In this document: positions 35,601-47,769 of the stretch, one piece after another | Numbering within the stretch: position 1 is the first letter of the stretch | Layout: every line of letters starts with the position of its first letter | Source of the DNA: Hyperoplus lanceolatus | Lineage: Eukaryota; Chordata; Actinopteri; Uranoscopiformes; Ammodytidae | Assembly (NCBI GenBank): GCA_026929865.2 | Contig: CM049409.1 | Span: 7,657,452 to 7,721,451, forward strand | DNA length: 64,000 nucleotides | Direction: 5' to 3' | The notes under the pieces: generated by a model | The model's database searches: none | What the model was told of the DNA's origin: nothing | The model's input: the letters and a program-made list of their open reading frames with translations, nothing else | Translations under genes and position numbers: made by a program

Positions 35601-36097
35601 TGTTACGACCCTGGGCCGTATCTTCCTGTTCTGTCTGTTTTCCTTTTGTTTTCCTTTTGTTTGGGTGGGAGTGAGACCTCTTGTGTGTGAGTGAGCTTTT
35701 CTTCATCAGTGGGGTGATTGCCTCCTAAGTGGCGGAAGGTGATGATTGCCCACTATCAACCTCCGGGCAGTATAGCCCAGATTACAGGGAGGCTTAATTC
35801 ACAACACTCCGTTCCCGAACCACCTTTATGATTTTTCATTTTAATTATTTTCCGTTTTCCTAGGGTGAGTTGTGTTTATTTTCAGAGTTTGTCTCTTGAT
35901 TTTTTAATTTTAGGTTAGGTTTCCGTTTTTTGTTTCAGTTAGGTTGTTTTTAACTCACCCTGAAGATTATTTATTGTTTCATTTTTCAGTTCAAAATAAA
36001 TTACCATTTTCTATTTGAAAGTTGTTGTTGGTGGTTTGGGGACGGGGAGGGGATTGTAGCATTTTGTTATTCTGGGCCCAAAACTGGCATACCAACA
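35601..36097 (+). repeat. 3' LTR of Gypsy element
   Basis: About 497 bp starting TGTTACGACC directly after the polypurine tract. The right border is placed at ACCAACA by the TG...CA rule and comparison with the left copy; the border is uncertain by some bases because the left copy is degraded. Confidence 0.75.
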
Positions 36098-37252
36098 TGA
36101 CACTGGGCTGCTTTTTAATGAGTACCCTGCTCCCTGAACATGTTGCCTTACCTGTTGTATACCTGTGCACCGGCAGTGCAGGAATCACTGATGCACAGAG
36201 ATTAGACACGCAACACTAGAGTTGGTCGGGTGAAACAATTTCTCTCCTTTTTTTCTTTACTACTTCAACTTATTTCGGTCTCTCCATCACCTGCACCCAC
36301 TTCTCATATTTCATCTGCGTTTTCGTGGATGACTGTGTGTTGATTTGAATATGCATGCATGCGTGTGTGTGTACCTGACTGCTGTTCGGGGAGGAGCTAT
36401 AGGTTCGTTGAGGGAATGAAAAATGTATTTCTCTAAATGGAGCAGGTGTGCGTTTGCCTCACTCACTTCTCCCTGCAGATATTAGCACAGCAGGTTAATA
36501 GAGTTTAATGAGCAGACCTCTCTGAAGATAGAATCAAGAGCTTGTTTGTACAATCAGAATACTATTTCATGTCGCTGCTATGGTTGCTCTTGGCACTACT
36601 TTGTGGGTAATTATGTGTATTTTTTATTTTTTTTATTCCATTTTTTTCGTACAGGCAAGTCATTAAGAGCAAGGTCTTATTTAAAATGACAAGCAACAAA
36701 AAACACTTAGGGGAAGGGAAGGAAGGCTAGGAGATCAAATACATTAGACATAAAATACAATTTATAATTCCATAAAATACAACTTAAATACCAAACTTAA
36801 ATTTAAAAAAATGAGAACACAGACATCAATCCACAAGTATAATATGAGAAGTGTGCAGGTACATGGATCAATATGGAGTAAGAAACCTTCCAAATGGGTT
36901 GTTAGGGAACTAGGAAAAAAAAAAAAGAAACTGCATTGATCAGTGAAAATGGTTGTTAGAGAGAGATATTATGTGACTTATGTGTCTGTGTGCGCCCGTA
37001 TGCATACGCCTTATGTGCATACTTGCATCCCAAGAGTATGATTGGGTGGCTCTGTGTCAGACGAAGCCGGCTATTTGTCAATGCAATAGCCTCCGATTCA
37101 GGCTGTCATGCTGTCTCACCTACTCTTTCCTCTCTGTGTGTGTGCAGCTGTGATTTGGGGCTTTGATCGATTGCCGGGGGAATGTGTGAGATGGCGTGGG
37201 CCAAGCCTGCATCCGAAAAGTCTCCCTCGCCACCGCACATGTGCTGATGTTT

Positions 37253-37302
<50 letters not shown>

Positions 37303-39814
37303 AGGATTTGTGCTAATCTTCCTCATAAAGCACTCATTTACCTGGGATATGGGTCTCTTCTGGCGCTAGCGTCTTTTTATTTATCTCCGGTTTATGAAAC
37401 GGCCCGGAGCCCGTCCTCTCCATAATGGAATATAAAACCGGCAACCTGCCGTTATTGACCAAAGCAATTATCCTTCTAAATGTGTTCCGTCTCTTCTCTT
37501 CCGTCACACGCAGAAACCTAACAAATGGCACGTACTAAGATTCCGTCTTTTTTTTGTGCATTTGCCGTTATATCCAGTCATGTTAGGTAATGGGAAAGAG
37601 GACAACATAATCACCCATCTGTCTGTGTCCAGGTCAGATAGCAAAGCAAACAAATAAATGTAATCATTTTTCTCAGAAGAGAAAATGTAACATTAGTCGT
37701 AACAGCCAAAAAAAGTGTACGGTGCAGTGTGGTGCTCGGAAACATGATACATTGTATCAATCATTTATCTGTTGATTATTGGACTCTTGACTAGACAATA
37801 GGGATCTTTGCTTAGACATTGTGAATCAAAACAATTTTCCGGGTTTTAAGCCTCTTTTTTTTCAGCTTGCTGTGTTGTATTCTTTGAGATTTTCACTTGA
37901 GATAAACAGAAACTCACGCGGGGATAGCAGACCAGTCGCTCAAATGAAGCGTAACATGTTTAATTTATCCAAGCTGCTGCTCCTGCAGGCCTGCTGACAG
38001 GTGCCAGCCACAACACATAAAGTCTCCCTCACTTGCTGAGAAGATCTCTATTCAAAGACAAAACGTGTTTTTTTTTTTCTATAGACTCCTTTGCTTATTA
38101 TGCATACTCGCTAAATTCGAAGGCAGTTAATCAGATTGAATGGATTCCTATCTCATAGGAGGGCAGGTTAATATAAGGAGAGTGAAAATAGAGAGAGAAA
38201 GAAAGCGGCGTTGCATTTTCATTGATAGAACACTTCCTACGACAGCGTTGGGAAATCAGTGTGTCCATAAATGAGGATGCCGTCTCCTAGCTTTCGTCTT
38301 GTCTCGGTAAATTCCTGATTTGTATCAACTGTTGCCTGAAGCGTGTGAGGAGCCTCTCAAGCCCCTGCATACAGAGCAACAGCTTATAGGACATCACAAA
38401 CCAGCGTTGCTGAAGGGCCCTATTAAAGAGAAGTATGTGTAGCATTCCTTTATGTGATGTATCTGCCAAGGGTTGATTCACTCAAAATGCTGATATTAAA
38501 AAACATTGCGTCTTGAGGAAAGCTGACATCCACTTAAAACGAGGCAATCAAAACTCAAACTCTCCTCCATTGGTTTATGATGCAAGGAATCTTAAAAGCC
38601 ACTGAAATGCATGCTTGACCTAGAACAGTACAGTATACCGGCTGGATACATTGTTCAAACAGGTGGTTTCAATGGGTATCAAATCATTGTATCACTGTCA
38701 GTGGTAAAGGAATGCAATGCTTGCCACTTGCCAGCTTTAGAGGGGTTCATTTGGCTATTGCACCTTCTCATTATCACAGTATCTATCACACTTGAGAAAG
38801 AAGTGTGTAGCGGTGAACCAAAGGGATATACTTTCACTCTGGTATATTTGCCAGTAGTCACATTTTGCATGCCTGAATACAATCTGATGGCAGTCCGCCC
38901 CCACACAAAGAATGTAAGAAAACTTTTCATTTGAATAAGATGGTGATGGAAATTATATTTGAAAGCAGCACTCAAGCACAAATACCTTCCTACCCTAAGA
39001 GAACTTGATGCCCCTTTTGCTGTAACAAGGATTCGTACCAATAATTCATGGTAAGAAAAGTCACTATTCTTGGGAGGAAAAAAAAATATGCCTGTCTCGC
39101 CTCTTCCTCTTTTAACGCTCAACTCTGAACTTGCACCAAGGCTTACCACTCAAAGCTCTTCTGTGATGGGAAAACAAAGTGACAACTCTGCCAGGGCCTG
39201 TGTGAAGAAGAACAAAGTGAGCCACTTAAAAGAAAAAAACTTCTGCAGTGCTTTCTCTGGTCTATTGTCAACGCCTTGGCTTTCATCGTCGCATTGTTAT
39301 GTTTGTGTTTTTTTTACGCTATGTGCCTCTGCTTTCAAGACAGCTGGTTTACAGAGCAGCCTTGACACGGCATTAGGAGGGTTGATAGGGCTGAGACGAT
39401 GGCGCAAACAAACAAAAACACAGAGTGCAGATGCTAAATACCATGGACTTTTTTTTTAATGATTGTTTACTGTTTAAATGTTCTGTTAAAAGGTCTCTCC
39501 TCTACATCCAGGCAGAGTATAGCCCGTATATGGCGATGCAGTCTTTTTCTCCAGAGCTAAACACCTGGTCCTTCGTGTGAACGTTGTCCTCCAAGATTTG
39601 AAAGGCTGGGAGACAGTTCTAAAAGGAGTTAAATGTGTGAGCAGCAGGTTTAAATTAATGAGTGAGGCAGCCTCCGTGTGTGAGTGCTTTTTCTCAACCA
39701 CCATGGGCTCATTAACTTATTTCCTTGGAGTTAATTCCATCCCTCACGCTGTTTCTCTCCACCATGGCTGTCATCAGATGAACCATACTCTCTGTTGATT
39801 CATTCCGTTACATG
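36098..39814. other. Unannotated intronic stretch
   Basis: Holds a (GT)n run at 37255-37299 and, near 36655, GGCAAGTCATTAAGAGCAAGG, which resembles a common fish retroposon fragment. Segments around 37140-37440 are less AT-rich than the surroundings, but none could be tied to the PCDH15 frame. Confidence 0.5.
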
Positions 39815-40144
39815 AAAGGTGGACTCAGCAATTCTGAAGAACGCTTGTTGTCAAAATAACTTTGTCAAAATCAGTGAAGATCTCCTCGCGATCTGCTACC
39901 TGTTCCTACTGTGTGTGTGTGCACGCTGGAAAAAACAGTGCTTGCTTGTACACAGATTACTAGGCTCTGTAAATGGCCATGTTGCTAGCTAATGTGGGTC
40001 TCCTTTGTTTACATACCCTTCGTTCACATATCCAATTCAGCGCACACACACTTGTACACACAGATTGTGGGTAATGAGGAGATATTCAATGATTTTGACA
40101 AAAGGTAATAAGCTTTTCTCCAGAATCGCTGAATCCACCTTTTG
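39815..40144. mobile_element. MITE family copy 2
   Basis: The best-preserved copy: AAAGGTGGACTCAGCAATTC on the left mirrors GAATCGCTGAATCCACCTTT on the right, with the inner TTGTTGTCAAAAT / ATTTTGACAAAA pair. ACATG on both sides (39810-39814, 40145-40149) may be the target duplication. At the interrupted site of copy 3 it reads CTCCTCGCGATCTGCTACCTG. Confidence 0.75.
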
Positions 40145-40314
40145 ACATGAACTCCTTTCAGTTATGTCAATTTGTTTCTTTTCCGTTATGTATTTCCAGG
40201 AATATCATCCCGCCAATTGTAGGAGATTGGTGTTGTCTGTGAAAAGAAGAACACTTTTCCTGATTCACCTGTAGAGACCTCTTTTGCTTAACCCTTAAAA
40301 TATGGAAAGGGATT

Positions 40315-40790
40315 TGATAGTAGAATTATTTCAACAAACAACCCAAGTGTTTGAATAATAGAAACTGAGTCAGGCATCTTCGAAGCAGAATGAATATTTA
40401 CTTGTAATCAATCAATGCATCACAAGTGTAGGTTACATGATTGAGACAAAGATTGAACAGTTGTACATGAGATTATATGCAGTGAGATGGTGTGTGCGCA
40501 AACACACTAGGTTTGTGTGTTCAGGACATTTGAGTTTTGCTTGCGAAAGCAAAAAGATTTTTAATTAGGCAGATAACAGAATATGGGAAACTTAGGGAGT
40601 CTTTTTTACTCCCCCATCAACTTTCAACCACTGTGCAAGGCAGTTTTTTTCTCCAAGGCTAAACAACAAGTTGTATCAAAAACACTTTGGAGTTCTTTAA
40701 GTTTACTGGGACAAAGTTCAACAGGCAGAGAGCATATATTGTAGCATTAAAATATTATACAATCATAAGGCAAATTAAATTTTGTTAACA
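40315..40790 (-). repeat. 3' LTR (minus orientation) of the 40-46 kb element
   Basis: 476 bp, TG...CA ends. It contains about 204 bp (roughly 40404-40607) absent from the partner LTR, so an insertion here or a deletion there happened after integration. Confidence 0.85.
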
Positions 40791-41763
40791 TATCCCTCCT
40801 TTTTTATAATATTTAATGCAACTTTCTTGCAAGTATAGAATGAGTATCAAGCATTTAAGGCAAATGAGTACAATACGTTTCATTCAAGCAGAATATATAT
40901 CTCAAGTACATTCAACATTACAGTTGTGAAAATGCAAGTCTGTGTTCTGGTGCAAAACGTCTAATTACATTTTCAGAGAGGACAGTCTTTTCCAGTAGCC
41001 AGGGAACAGGAACCTAGATCTTCTGATGGTCAACAAGTCCCTTTTTTGGCATCTCGACGCAAAGTGTCCTTTTTATCACAGTCACTGGGAATGGTTATGT
41101 ATCAGATAGTACCATAACCTATTCAGATTGTTCCTCAGTGTCCAATTCGTCCTTATTGAAGCATGCCAGCTTTGTCTTCTTCTTGCATCTGAAACAGAAT
41201 GAATATGAGCAGTATCACGTTTCTCTCCAATAACACTACACAGCTTTTAATATATCATCCTATCCGCATTGCTTGCTCTAGATGTCACAATTAATGCCCA
41301 ACAACATTTTAGGATAGGTTTGATTTCATTCTTGAGTTCACATTTTTGTCTGTGTCGGGTAGCCCAAATAAAAATGTTTATCACTGAGGCATTTGCCGCT
41401 TCACCTGTCTCCATGTACACAAGGCACACACAGGGCTTAAATCATACACACACATTCTTTCATGACGAGAAGCTCTCTCCTTCTCCAAATCTGACATGGT
41501 GTTATACTTTGTTACTTCAAATGACAAAAGTTAACTCAGCTTGGTCAAGCATAGGCGTCCCTACATTTAACCAGTTTTGAATCAAAATATCAACAATACA
41601 CATTATGATCACATTTTCATATAAAAATCCCCTTAACCTTTAATTCCAATCAAAACATTGAACAATTCTTTTCAGTTAACATTTTCATATAAAAAGAACA
41701 CAAAAGGACGCTCATTTGTAAGTTTCTGCTGGGACTTCAAATGACTGACTGCACCTTCAATTT

Positions 41764-42873
41764 GGTAACACTTTAGTTCGATAGTCCACAGTTGACACTC
41801 AACAAGCCATCAGTTGATACACAGTTGCATGTTAACAGTGAATGAGTTTACATATCTCAACAGATACGTAACATGAATTCAACTAACTGTAAGTTAACCA
41901 TAAGTTGCACTATTAGTAGATGATTAGTTGACATTCAACAGAGCTTGTTCAACAGATAAAAAACAAGGATTCAACCAACTGTCTGTTAACTATAGGTTGC
42001 ACTATTAGTAGATGTTTAGTTGATATTCAATAGTGATTAAGTTGATACATATTTAGAATGCATTCAACTGTCAGTTAACTATAAGTTGCATTTTTAGTAG
42101 ATGTTGTTTTGTACACGTAACATGCATTCAACTAACTGTCAGTTAACTATTAGTTGCATTATTAGTAGATGTTAGTTGATATTAAACAGTGAGTTAGTTG
42201 ATACTCAACAAAGCTTGTCAACAAATATGTAACATGCATTCAACTAAGTGTTAGTTAACTATACAATAATTTTATTTTGTTAATTTATTTTTACAAAAAC
42301 AGTCTGCAACAGACATTGTACTTTTTATTACATGTTCTTTACAAATATTCAACTATCAGTTGAGTGTCAACTTCTAGTAAGTTGACTATCAACTGCTGTT
42401 ATTAACCAATTCTCAACTTACTTTTCATATGGATCAACTTTCCCACCACTCACAAGGAACACATCTAATGAATGAACATTCAACCCTCTGTTGATCATAT
42501 ATATTCATTGTAAAATAAAGATGAGAATGTTTTATCAATCAATAGGCACCCTGTGTAGGTGACTACCTGTTGATTGTCATATGACTGTCGACAAACTATC
42601 AGTCAATATTCAACTTAGCATAAGTAGACAGGTCTTGGGACTGTCAAATTAAAGTGAAAACAGTTTAGTGTCTACACACTATTAACAGAGGAAAACAGAG
42701 AAAATAGTTGACTATCAGTTGATTCTCAACAAACTATCAGTCGATGTTTAACTAAGCATTAGTAGAAAGGTCTTAGGACTGTCAAATTAAAGTGAAAACA
42801 GTTTAGTGTCTGTAGACACTCTACAAACTAGTAACAGTATAAACAGAGACAAGTTTTGCTCAACTGATGAGTA
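41764..42873 (+). repeat. Left arm of foldback element
   Basis: Inverted-repeat arm. AGTAGATG-bearing units recur near 41913, 42004, 42095 and 42165, followed by two longer units ending in the GTCAAATTAAAGTGAAAAC block near 42635 and 42780. Confidence 0.9.
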
Positions 42874-43224
42874 AAACTGGATGACCCCAAAGTAAAGTTA
42901 AAAAATATATAGGCAGCATATCTGAACAGGAAAGAACATTTATTTGAAGTAAATTTAACTTTTTTCAGTAGTTACACAACATGTAGGTACACAGCAAGTA
43001 CCATCAATACCTCTAAAAAAGACAATAAAACTAATGCATGTATTTATTTAGGTGTCACTTAGGCAATTGTTTAACGACAGATCGTCCAAAAATTGACATT
43101 CAAAAAGCTCAGTAAAGTGTACCATAACACCCAGTACCACTAGTTATGATACTGAGCAAACATATGTAATATATAACATCAGTTCTCATGAAACGCTTTG
43201 TTATGGTAAGAAAAAGATATATAA

Positions 43225-44471
43225 TACTCATCAGTTGAGCAAAACTTGTCTCTATTTTGTACTGTTACTAGTTTGTAGAGTGTCTACAGACACTAAACTG
43301 TTTTCACTTTAATTTGACAGTCCTAAGACCTCTCTACTAATGCTTAGTTGAATATCGACTGATAGTTTGTTGAGAATCAACTATTTTCTCTGTTTTGCTC
43401 TGTTGATAGTTTGCAGACACTAAACTGTTTTCACTTTAATTTGACAGTCCTAAGACCTTTCTACTAATGCTTAGTTAAACACCGACTGATAGTTTGTTGA
43501 GAATCAACTGATAGTCAACCATTTTCTCTGTTTTCGTCTGTTAATAGTGTGTAGACACTAAACTGTTTTCACTTTAATTTGACAGTCCCAAGACCTGTCT
43601 ACTTATGCTAATTTGAATATTGACTGATAGTTTGTCGACAGTCATATGACAATCAACAGGTAGTCACCTACACAGGGTGCCTATTGATTGATAAAACATT
43701 TTCATCTTTATTTTACAATGAACATATATGATCAACAGAGGGTTGAATGTTCATTCATTAGATGTGTTCCTTGTGAGTGGTGGGAAAGTTGATCCATATG
43801 AAACGTAAGTTGAGAATTGGTTAATAACAGCAGTTGATAGTCAACTTACTAGAAGTTGACACTCAACTGATAGTTGAATATTTGTAAAGAACAGTACTAA
43901 ACAGTAATAAAAAGTACAATGTATGTTGCAGACTGTTTTTGTAAAAATAAATTAACAAAATAAAATTATTGTATAGTTAACTAACACTTAGTTGAATGCA
44001 TGTTACATATTTGTTGACAAGCTTTGTTGAGTATCAACTAACTCACTGTTTAATATCAACTAACATCTACTAATAATGCAACTAATAGTTAACTGACAGT
44101 TAGTTGAATGCATGTTACGTGTACAAAACAACATCTACTAAAAATGCAACTTATAGTTAACTGACAGTTGAATGCATTCTAAATATGTATCAACTTAATC
44201 ACTATTGAATATCAACTAAACATCTACTAATAGTGCAACCTATAGTTAACAAACAGTTAGTTGAATCCTTGTTTTTTATCTGTTGAACAAGCTCTGTTGA
44301 ATGTCAACTAATCATCTACTAATAGTGCAACTTTTGATTAACTTACAGTTAGTTGAATTCATGTTACGTATCTGTTGAGATATGTAAACTCATTCACTGT
44401 TAACATGCAACTGCGTATCAACTGATGGCTTGTTGAGTGTCAACTGTGGACTATCGAACTAAAGTGTTACC
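43225..44471 (-). repeat. Right arm of foldback element
   Basis: Reverse complement of the left arm, with one extra internal unit of about 137 bp in the region 43370-43510. Confidence 0.9.
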
Positions 44472-45512
44472 TTTAATTTTTAAGGTTCACTATGGGGTTT
44501 GGATTGGCGAGATATTCAGTTCTAAACTTTAAAACATTTAGCAAAGTAGTCAGAACTTGCGTCATCTTTAGGAGACGAGCATTTTGTTTCTCCTTTGTCT
44601 TGATAAGACTTTGCAGTACATTCATTTTCCATTTTACAAGCAATTTATTATTTTTTTTAAATGTAAAATCAAATATTAAATTACCCAGTAATCAATTTAA
44701 AAAGGTGGATACCCCTTATTCCCTCCAATTTCTCTACAAAATTTACCAATTTAAAACTAGAACACTCTATGTGATGTATCCTAAACAAAACAAATAAGTC
44801 TACTCTGCAGTTGTAGACTATTGACAAACATAACAATACAAAACAAATAAACAACCTGTCAAAGACTAACTCCCGGGAGCAGAAAGCCGGCCGGAGTATA
44901 TCCCCAGACTTAAGAAAAAAAAAAAAAATAAATAAATGATCCGTTACCATGATCATTTTAACGTGCACTGTGAGATTTTTGTTTTTGACAGTGTAAATTC
45001 TCAAACACCAAAAGCAGTCATTTCCCCACGGATGGACCCAACCAGTCAGAGACAAACCCCCGGGAGCAGAACCCGGCCGGAGCATATCCCCAGGCTAAAT
45101 AACCAAGATGGAAAACACTACTACCAGGAATTCTCCCACAGATGGACTATACCAAGATAGAAAATAACTACAATGAGTTATTCCCCCACAGATGGTAAAA
45201 CCAAGATGGAAAACCCCACTTCATAAACTAGTTTATCTATCTAATACATAAAACAAAGGAATTCCTAAACAAAACAAAACAAAATCAGCTGTTTTTTATT
45301 CACCTGATTCGAAGAAAGCCTCGACTCGCTCAGTTCTGGCTCTGGATTCCGTCACCCCCTCTCCGTCCAAGTCGAGTCTGCTGACGGCCTCTTTTGTAGA
45401 AGCAATTCAACTGGAGGTCTTTTGTCGAGAGTCATGGACTCCCCCGTCTCAGGTGCAGGCTCTTCTTGTCCAGAGAATGAGGATGTTGGATCCGGCAATT
45501 CGAAGTACCAAA

Positions 45513-45784
45513 TGATAGTAGAATTATTTCAACAAACAACCCAAGTGTTTGAATAATAGAAACTGAGTCAGGCATCTTCGAAGCAGAATGAATATTTACT
45601 TGTAACAGCATCAACTTTCAACCACTGTGCAAGGCAGTTTTATTCTCCAAGGCTAAACAACAAGTTGTAGCAAAAACACGTTGGAGTTCTTTAAGTTTAC
45701 TGGGACAAAGTTCAACAGGCAGAAAGCATATATTGTAGCATTAAAATATTATACAATCATAAGGCAAATTAAATTTCGTTAACA
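45513..45784 (-). repeat. 5' LTR (minus orientation) of the 40-46 kb element
   Basis: 272 bp with the same ends as 40315-40790 but lacking its central 204 bp. Aligned parts differ by only a few substitutions. Confidence 0.85.
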
Positions 45785-45789
45785 GGATT

Positions 45790-47734
45790 GATACCTTGAG
45801 AATCTGTCTTTGAATGTGTGATGCTTCTTTCAGACAGTGGATAATAAATCAGAATCTAAAGTGGTTAGGCACAATTCAAGAACAAACGCAGTGGCTGGAA
45901 ATGAAATGCACTGTTCAAGTTTTTGGTTTTGTTTTATTTAATAAAAAAGGAATTTCCTCACACTTACCTGGGAAACCTATAACTATTGTTCCATTCCATG
46001 TGTTGCCCCTGAAAGGCAGTTAGATACACTCAGGTTAGACATCCCCAAGCATGGAGCACTACGCCTTTCTATGATGAATCTGCAAACGACTAGAGTCCGC
46101 AATTCCACAGGATTCAAACAATAGTAGTTGTCAGCAGTGCAGCGTATTGATGTATGAGACTTTCAGTGTAGTCCGGTGCAAATAGCAAGGGCTAATTTGT
46201 AACTCTTTTGCAAAGTGCGGTGAGCAAGTCTTGACGCCTGGCTGAAAAAAAAGAACAAGGGATGTAGCTCCATTGTTTACAAGTGAACAGAGTTAACTAT
46301 AAGCCACTTGGCTAGGGTATCTGTGAGTTGATGCCCTGGAAATAAAATTGCCTCAACATGCGTTGTATAAATGAAAAATCAAACCTTTGCTACTCAAATA
46401 ATTGACATGGGACATAGTGAAATGAAATGAAACGTCTCAAGCCCCATTGACAGTAGCCTGCAATGTGGCTAAATAACTGTAGGTTTCATAATCAAGGACA
46501 TATCAATCAAACATAATTGATATATTGCCCAGCATATGTGCAGGCATTGAAAGTGAAAGTCGTTTGCATTGAAAGTTAAATTTTTTGAAATACTTTTTCA
46601 TGTTTGATATCTGATATTTCCAGAATATTTGGTTTATTGAATGTGTGGATCAGCTTCAAATAAAAAAAAACATTAAAAATTAGTTTTACATTCTCACAAC
46701 GTTTGGCTTCAATTATGCTGTTTAGGACTTTGGATATTCCTGTTCGACCCCATAATTGCAGTTTAACCAGAGAGGAAACATCTGGTCAGCTCGAGCATGA
46801 GGTACCCCATTGGCCAATTTGATTTTGTGTTTGAGTTGTGAATATGTTACTCAAACGAAGGAGGCACTGCTGTTCTGTGTGCGCACGCATTCAAACATCT
46901 TGAGCATTTTCAGTGCTTGTTTCTGTTTATTTGCAGTTATAATGTGTGTTCGTGAGTGATATGCAAGTTGGAAGATTCACCTTAACGTTTGTGAATTACA
47001 GTTTTTTCTCATTATAATTCTACACGGATGTCTGCTGAGTGTTTAAACCGGTTCCCTGTGTTCCACACACACTGGCCTCAGTTCAATTGTGCGATCACTT
47101 CCAGTTTCGATGATTGCAAGGTCATCAATATATAATTAGAGCATAGCTGAAAGGAGGGGATTAGTGCACAACACCTGCTACTTTTAGATTAGAGAGCCAA
47201 ACAGGAGGGAGGGCCAGCAGTGAGCCTCCATTATACACTACGTACAGTGCAATGGTATTACGGTACTACATCATTATGTGTGTATGCACCTAACAATCCA
47301 TTAATTTTTGTATAATATCATTTAGGGTAAACTCTCTCTGCAGGTTTATCACATTGTAAGTGTCTTGTAACAGCATGTGCATACTTGTCTATTTGCTTGT
47401 AATTAGACTTCTAAGTGTGTTAATGCTTTTGTTTTTCTTTAGAAGAAGAGAAAGCATTTTAGTGTTTGATGTGCAAATAAAGACGGCAATTACAGAATAT
47501 TGTGGAGATAAACGGTCTGCGTAATTACTGTTGTTCCTTATCCTTTTTACGCTATAAAACAGGCCTTTCATGTGTTAGGCTTTATTTGCATGAACATACT
47601 AAGATTATCTTTTGGTTTTAAATATCAATGTAAAATGGCTCCGAGATGCAAATAATCTCAGAGTGAAATTGCTTAATCTATTTTAATATTTATGCATGAT
47701 CAGAGATAATTTGCTCAACAATTATGTTTTCTCT

Positions 47735-47736
<2 letters not shown>
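45790..47736. other. Unannotated intronic stretch
   Basis: AT-rich, with no supported gene or bounded repeat. Confidence 0.55.

Positions 47737-47768
<32 letters not shown>
47737..47768. repeat. (GT)n microsatellite
   Basis: Pure GT run directly abutting the retroposon tail. A second GT run lies at 49296-49325 on the other side. Confidence 0.9.

Positions 47769-47769
<1 letters not shown>

Larger units (their letters stand above)
32970..36097 (+). mobile_element. Gypsy-type LTR retrotransposon, decayed
   Basis: The 3' LTR is clear: a polypurine tract AGGAAGGGGG (35591-35600) followed by TGTTACGACCCTGGGCC, running to about ACCAACA at 36097. The 5' LTR is recognisable from about 32970 to 33346 by shared blocks (GATTGCCCACTATCAACCTCC, CCCGAACCACCTTTAT, AAAATAAATTACCATTT, GTGGTTTGGGGA), but its first part is missing. 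The interior of about 2.25 kb holds a broken gag and no recognisable pol. The left LTR and gag carry many single-base gaps relative to the right LTR and to the expected frame. Confidence 0.8.
41764..44471. mobile_element. Giant foldback element with tandem-repeat arms
   Basis: A 2708-bp palindrome. It begins GGTAACACTTTAGTTCG and ends with the exact complement. The left arm (41764-42873, 1110 bp) mirrors the right arm (43225-44471, 1247 bp) around a 351-bp AT-rich spacer. Over the first two hundred bases the arms differ at only a few positions. The outer half of each arm is built of diverged units of about 75-95 bp around GTTGCACTATTAGTAGATG. The inner half carries units of about 140 bp containing CACTTTAATTTGACAGTCC, twice in the left arm and three times in the right, which explains the length difference. 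No open frame, so non-autonomous. The target duplication is unclear (TTT on both sides). Family unassigned. Confidence 0.9.
40315..45784 (-). mobile_element. LTR retrotransposon (non-autonomous, 5-bp TSD)
   Basis: Direct repeats beginning TGATAGTAGAATTATTTC and ending TTAACA flank the element, and GGATT is duplicated on both sides (40310-40314, 45785-45789). Orientation is minus: a polypurine tract (AAAAAAGGAGGGATA on the minus strand) abuts the left LTR, and a TGGTACTTCGAATTGCC primer-binding-like site abuts the right LTR. About 2.0 kb of its interior remains once the foldback insertion is removed; I find no gag, protease, reverse transcriptase or env signature there. The leader region has a repeated CCGGGAGCAGA...CCGGCCGGAG block at 44871-44911 and 45057-45097. 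Whether it is an endogenous-retrovirus derivative or another LTR type cannot be decided from these remains. Confidence 0.88.

Noticed and set aside
37149..37254. Possible PCDH15 exon after the GTGTGTGTGCAG acceptor-like site
   Set aside because: The reading does not continue the EC1 sequence expected after the exon at 32479-32544, and no donor in the right phase follows.
44681..45085. 134-codon minus-strand frame in the LTR element as a possible gag
   Set aside because: It spans repeated leader blocks and a poly-F/L region; no capsid, zinc-knuckle or other retroelement motif.
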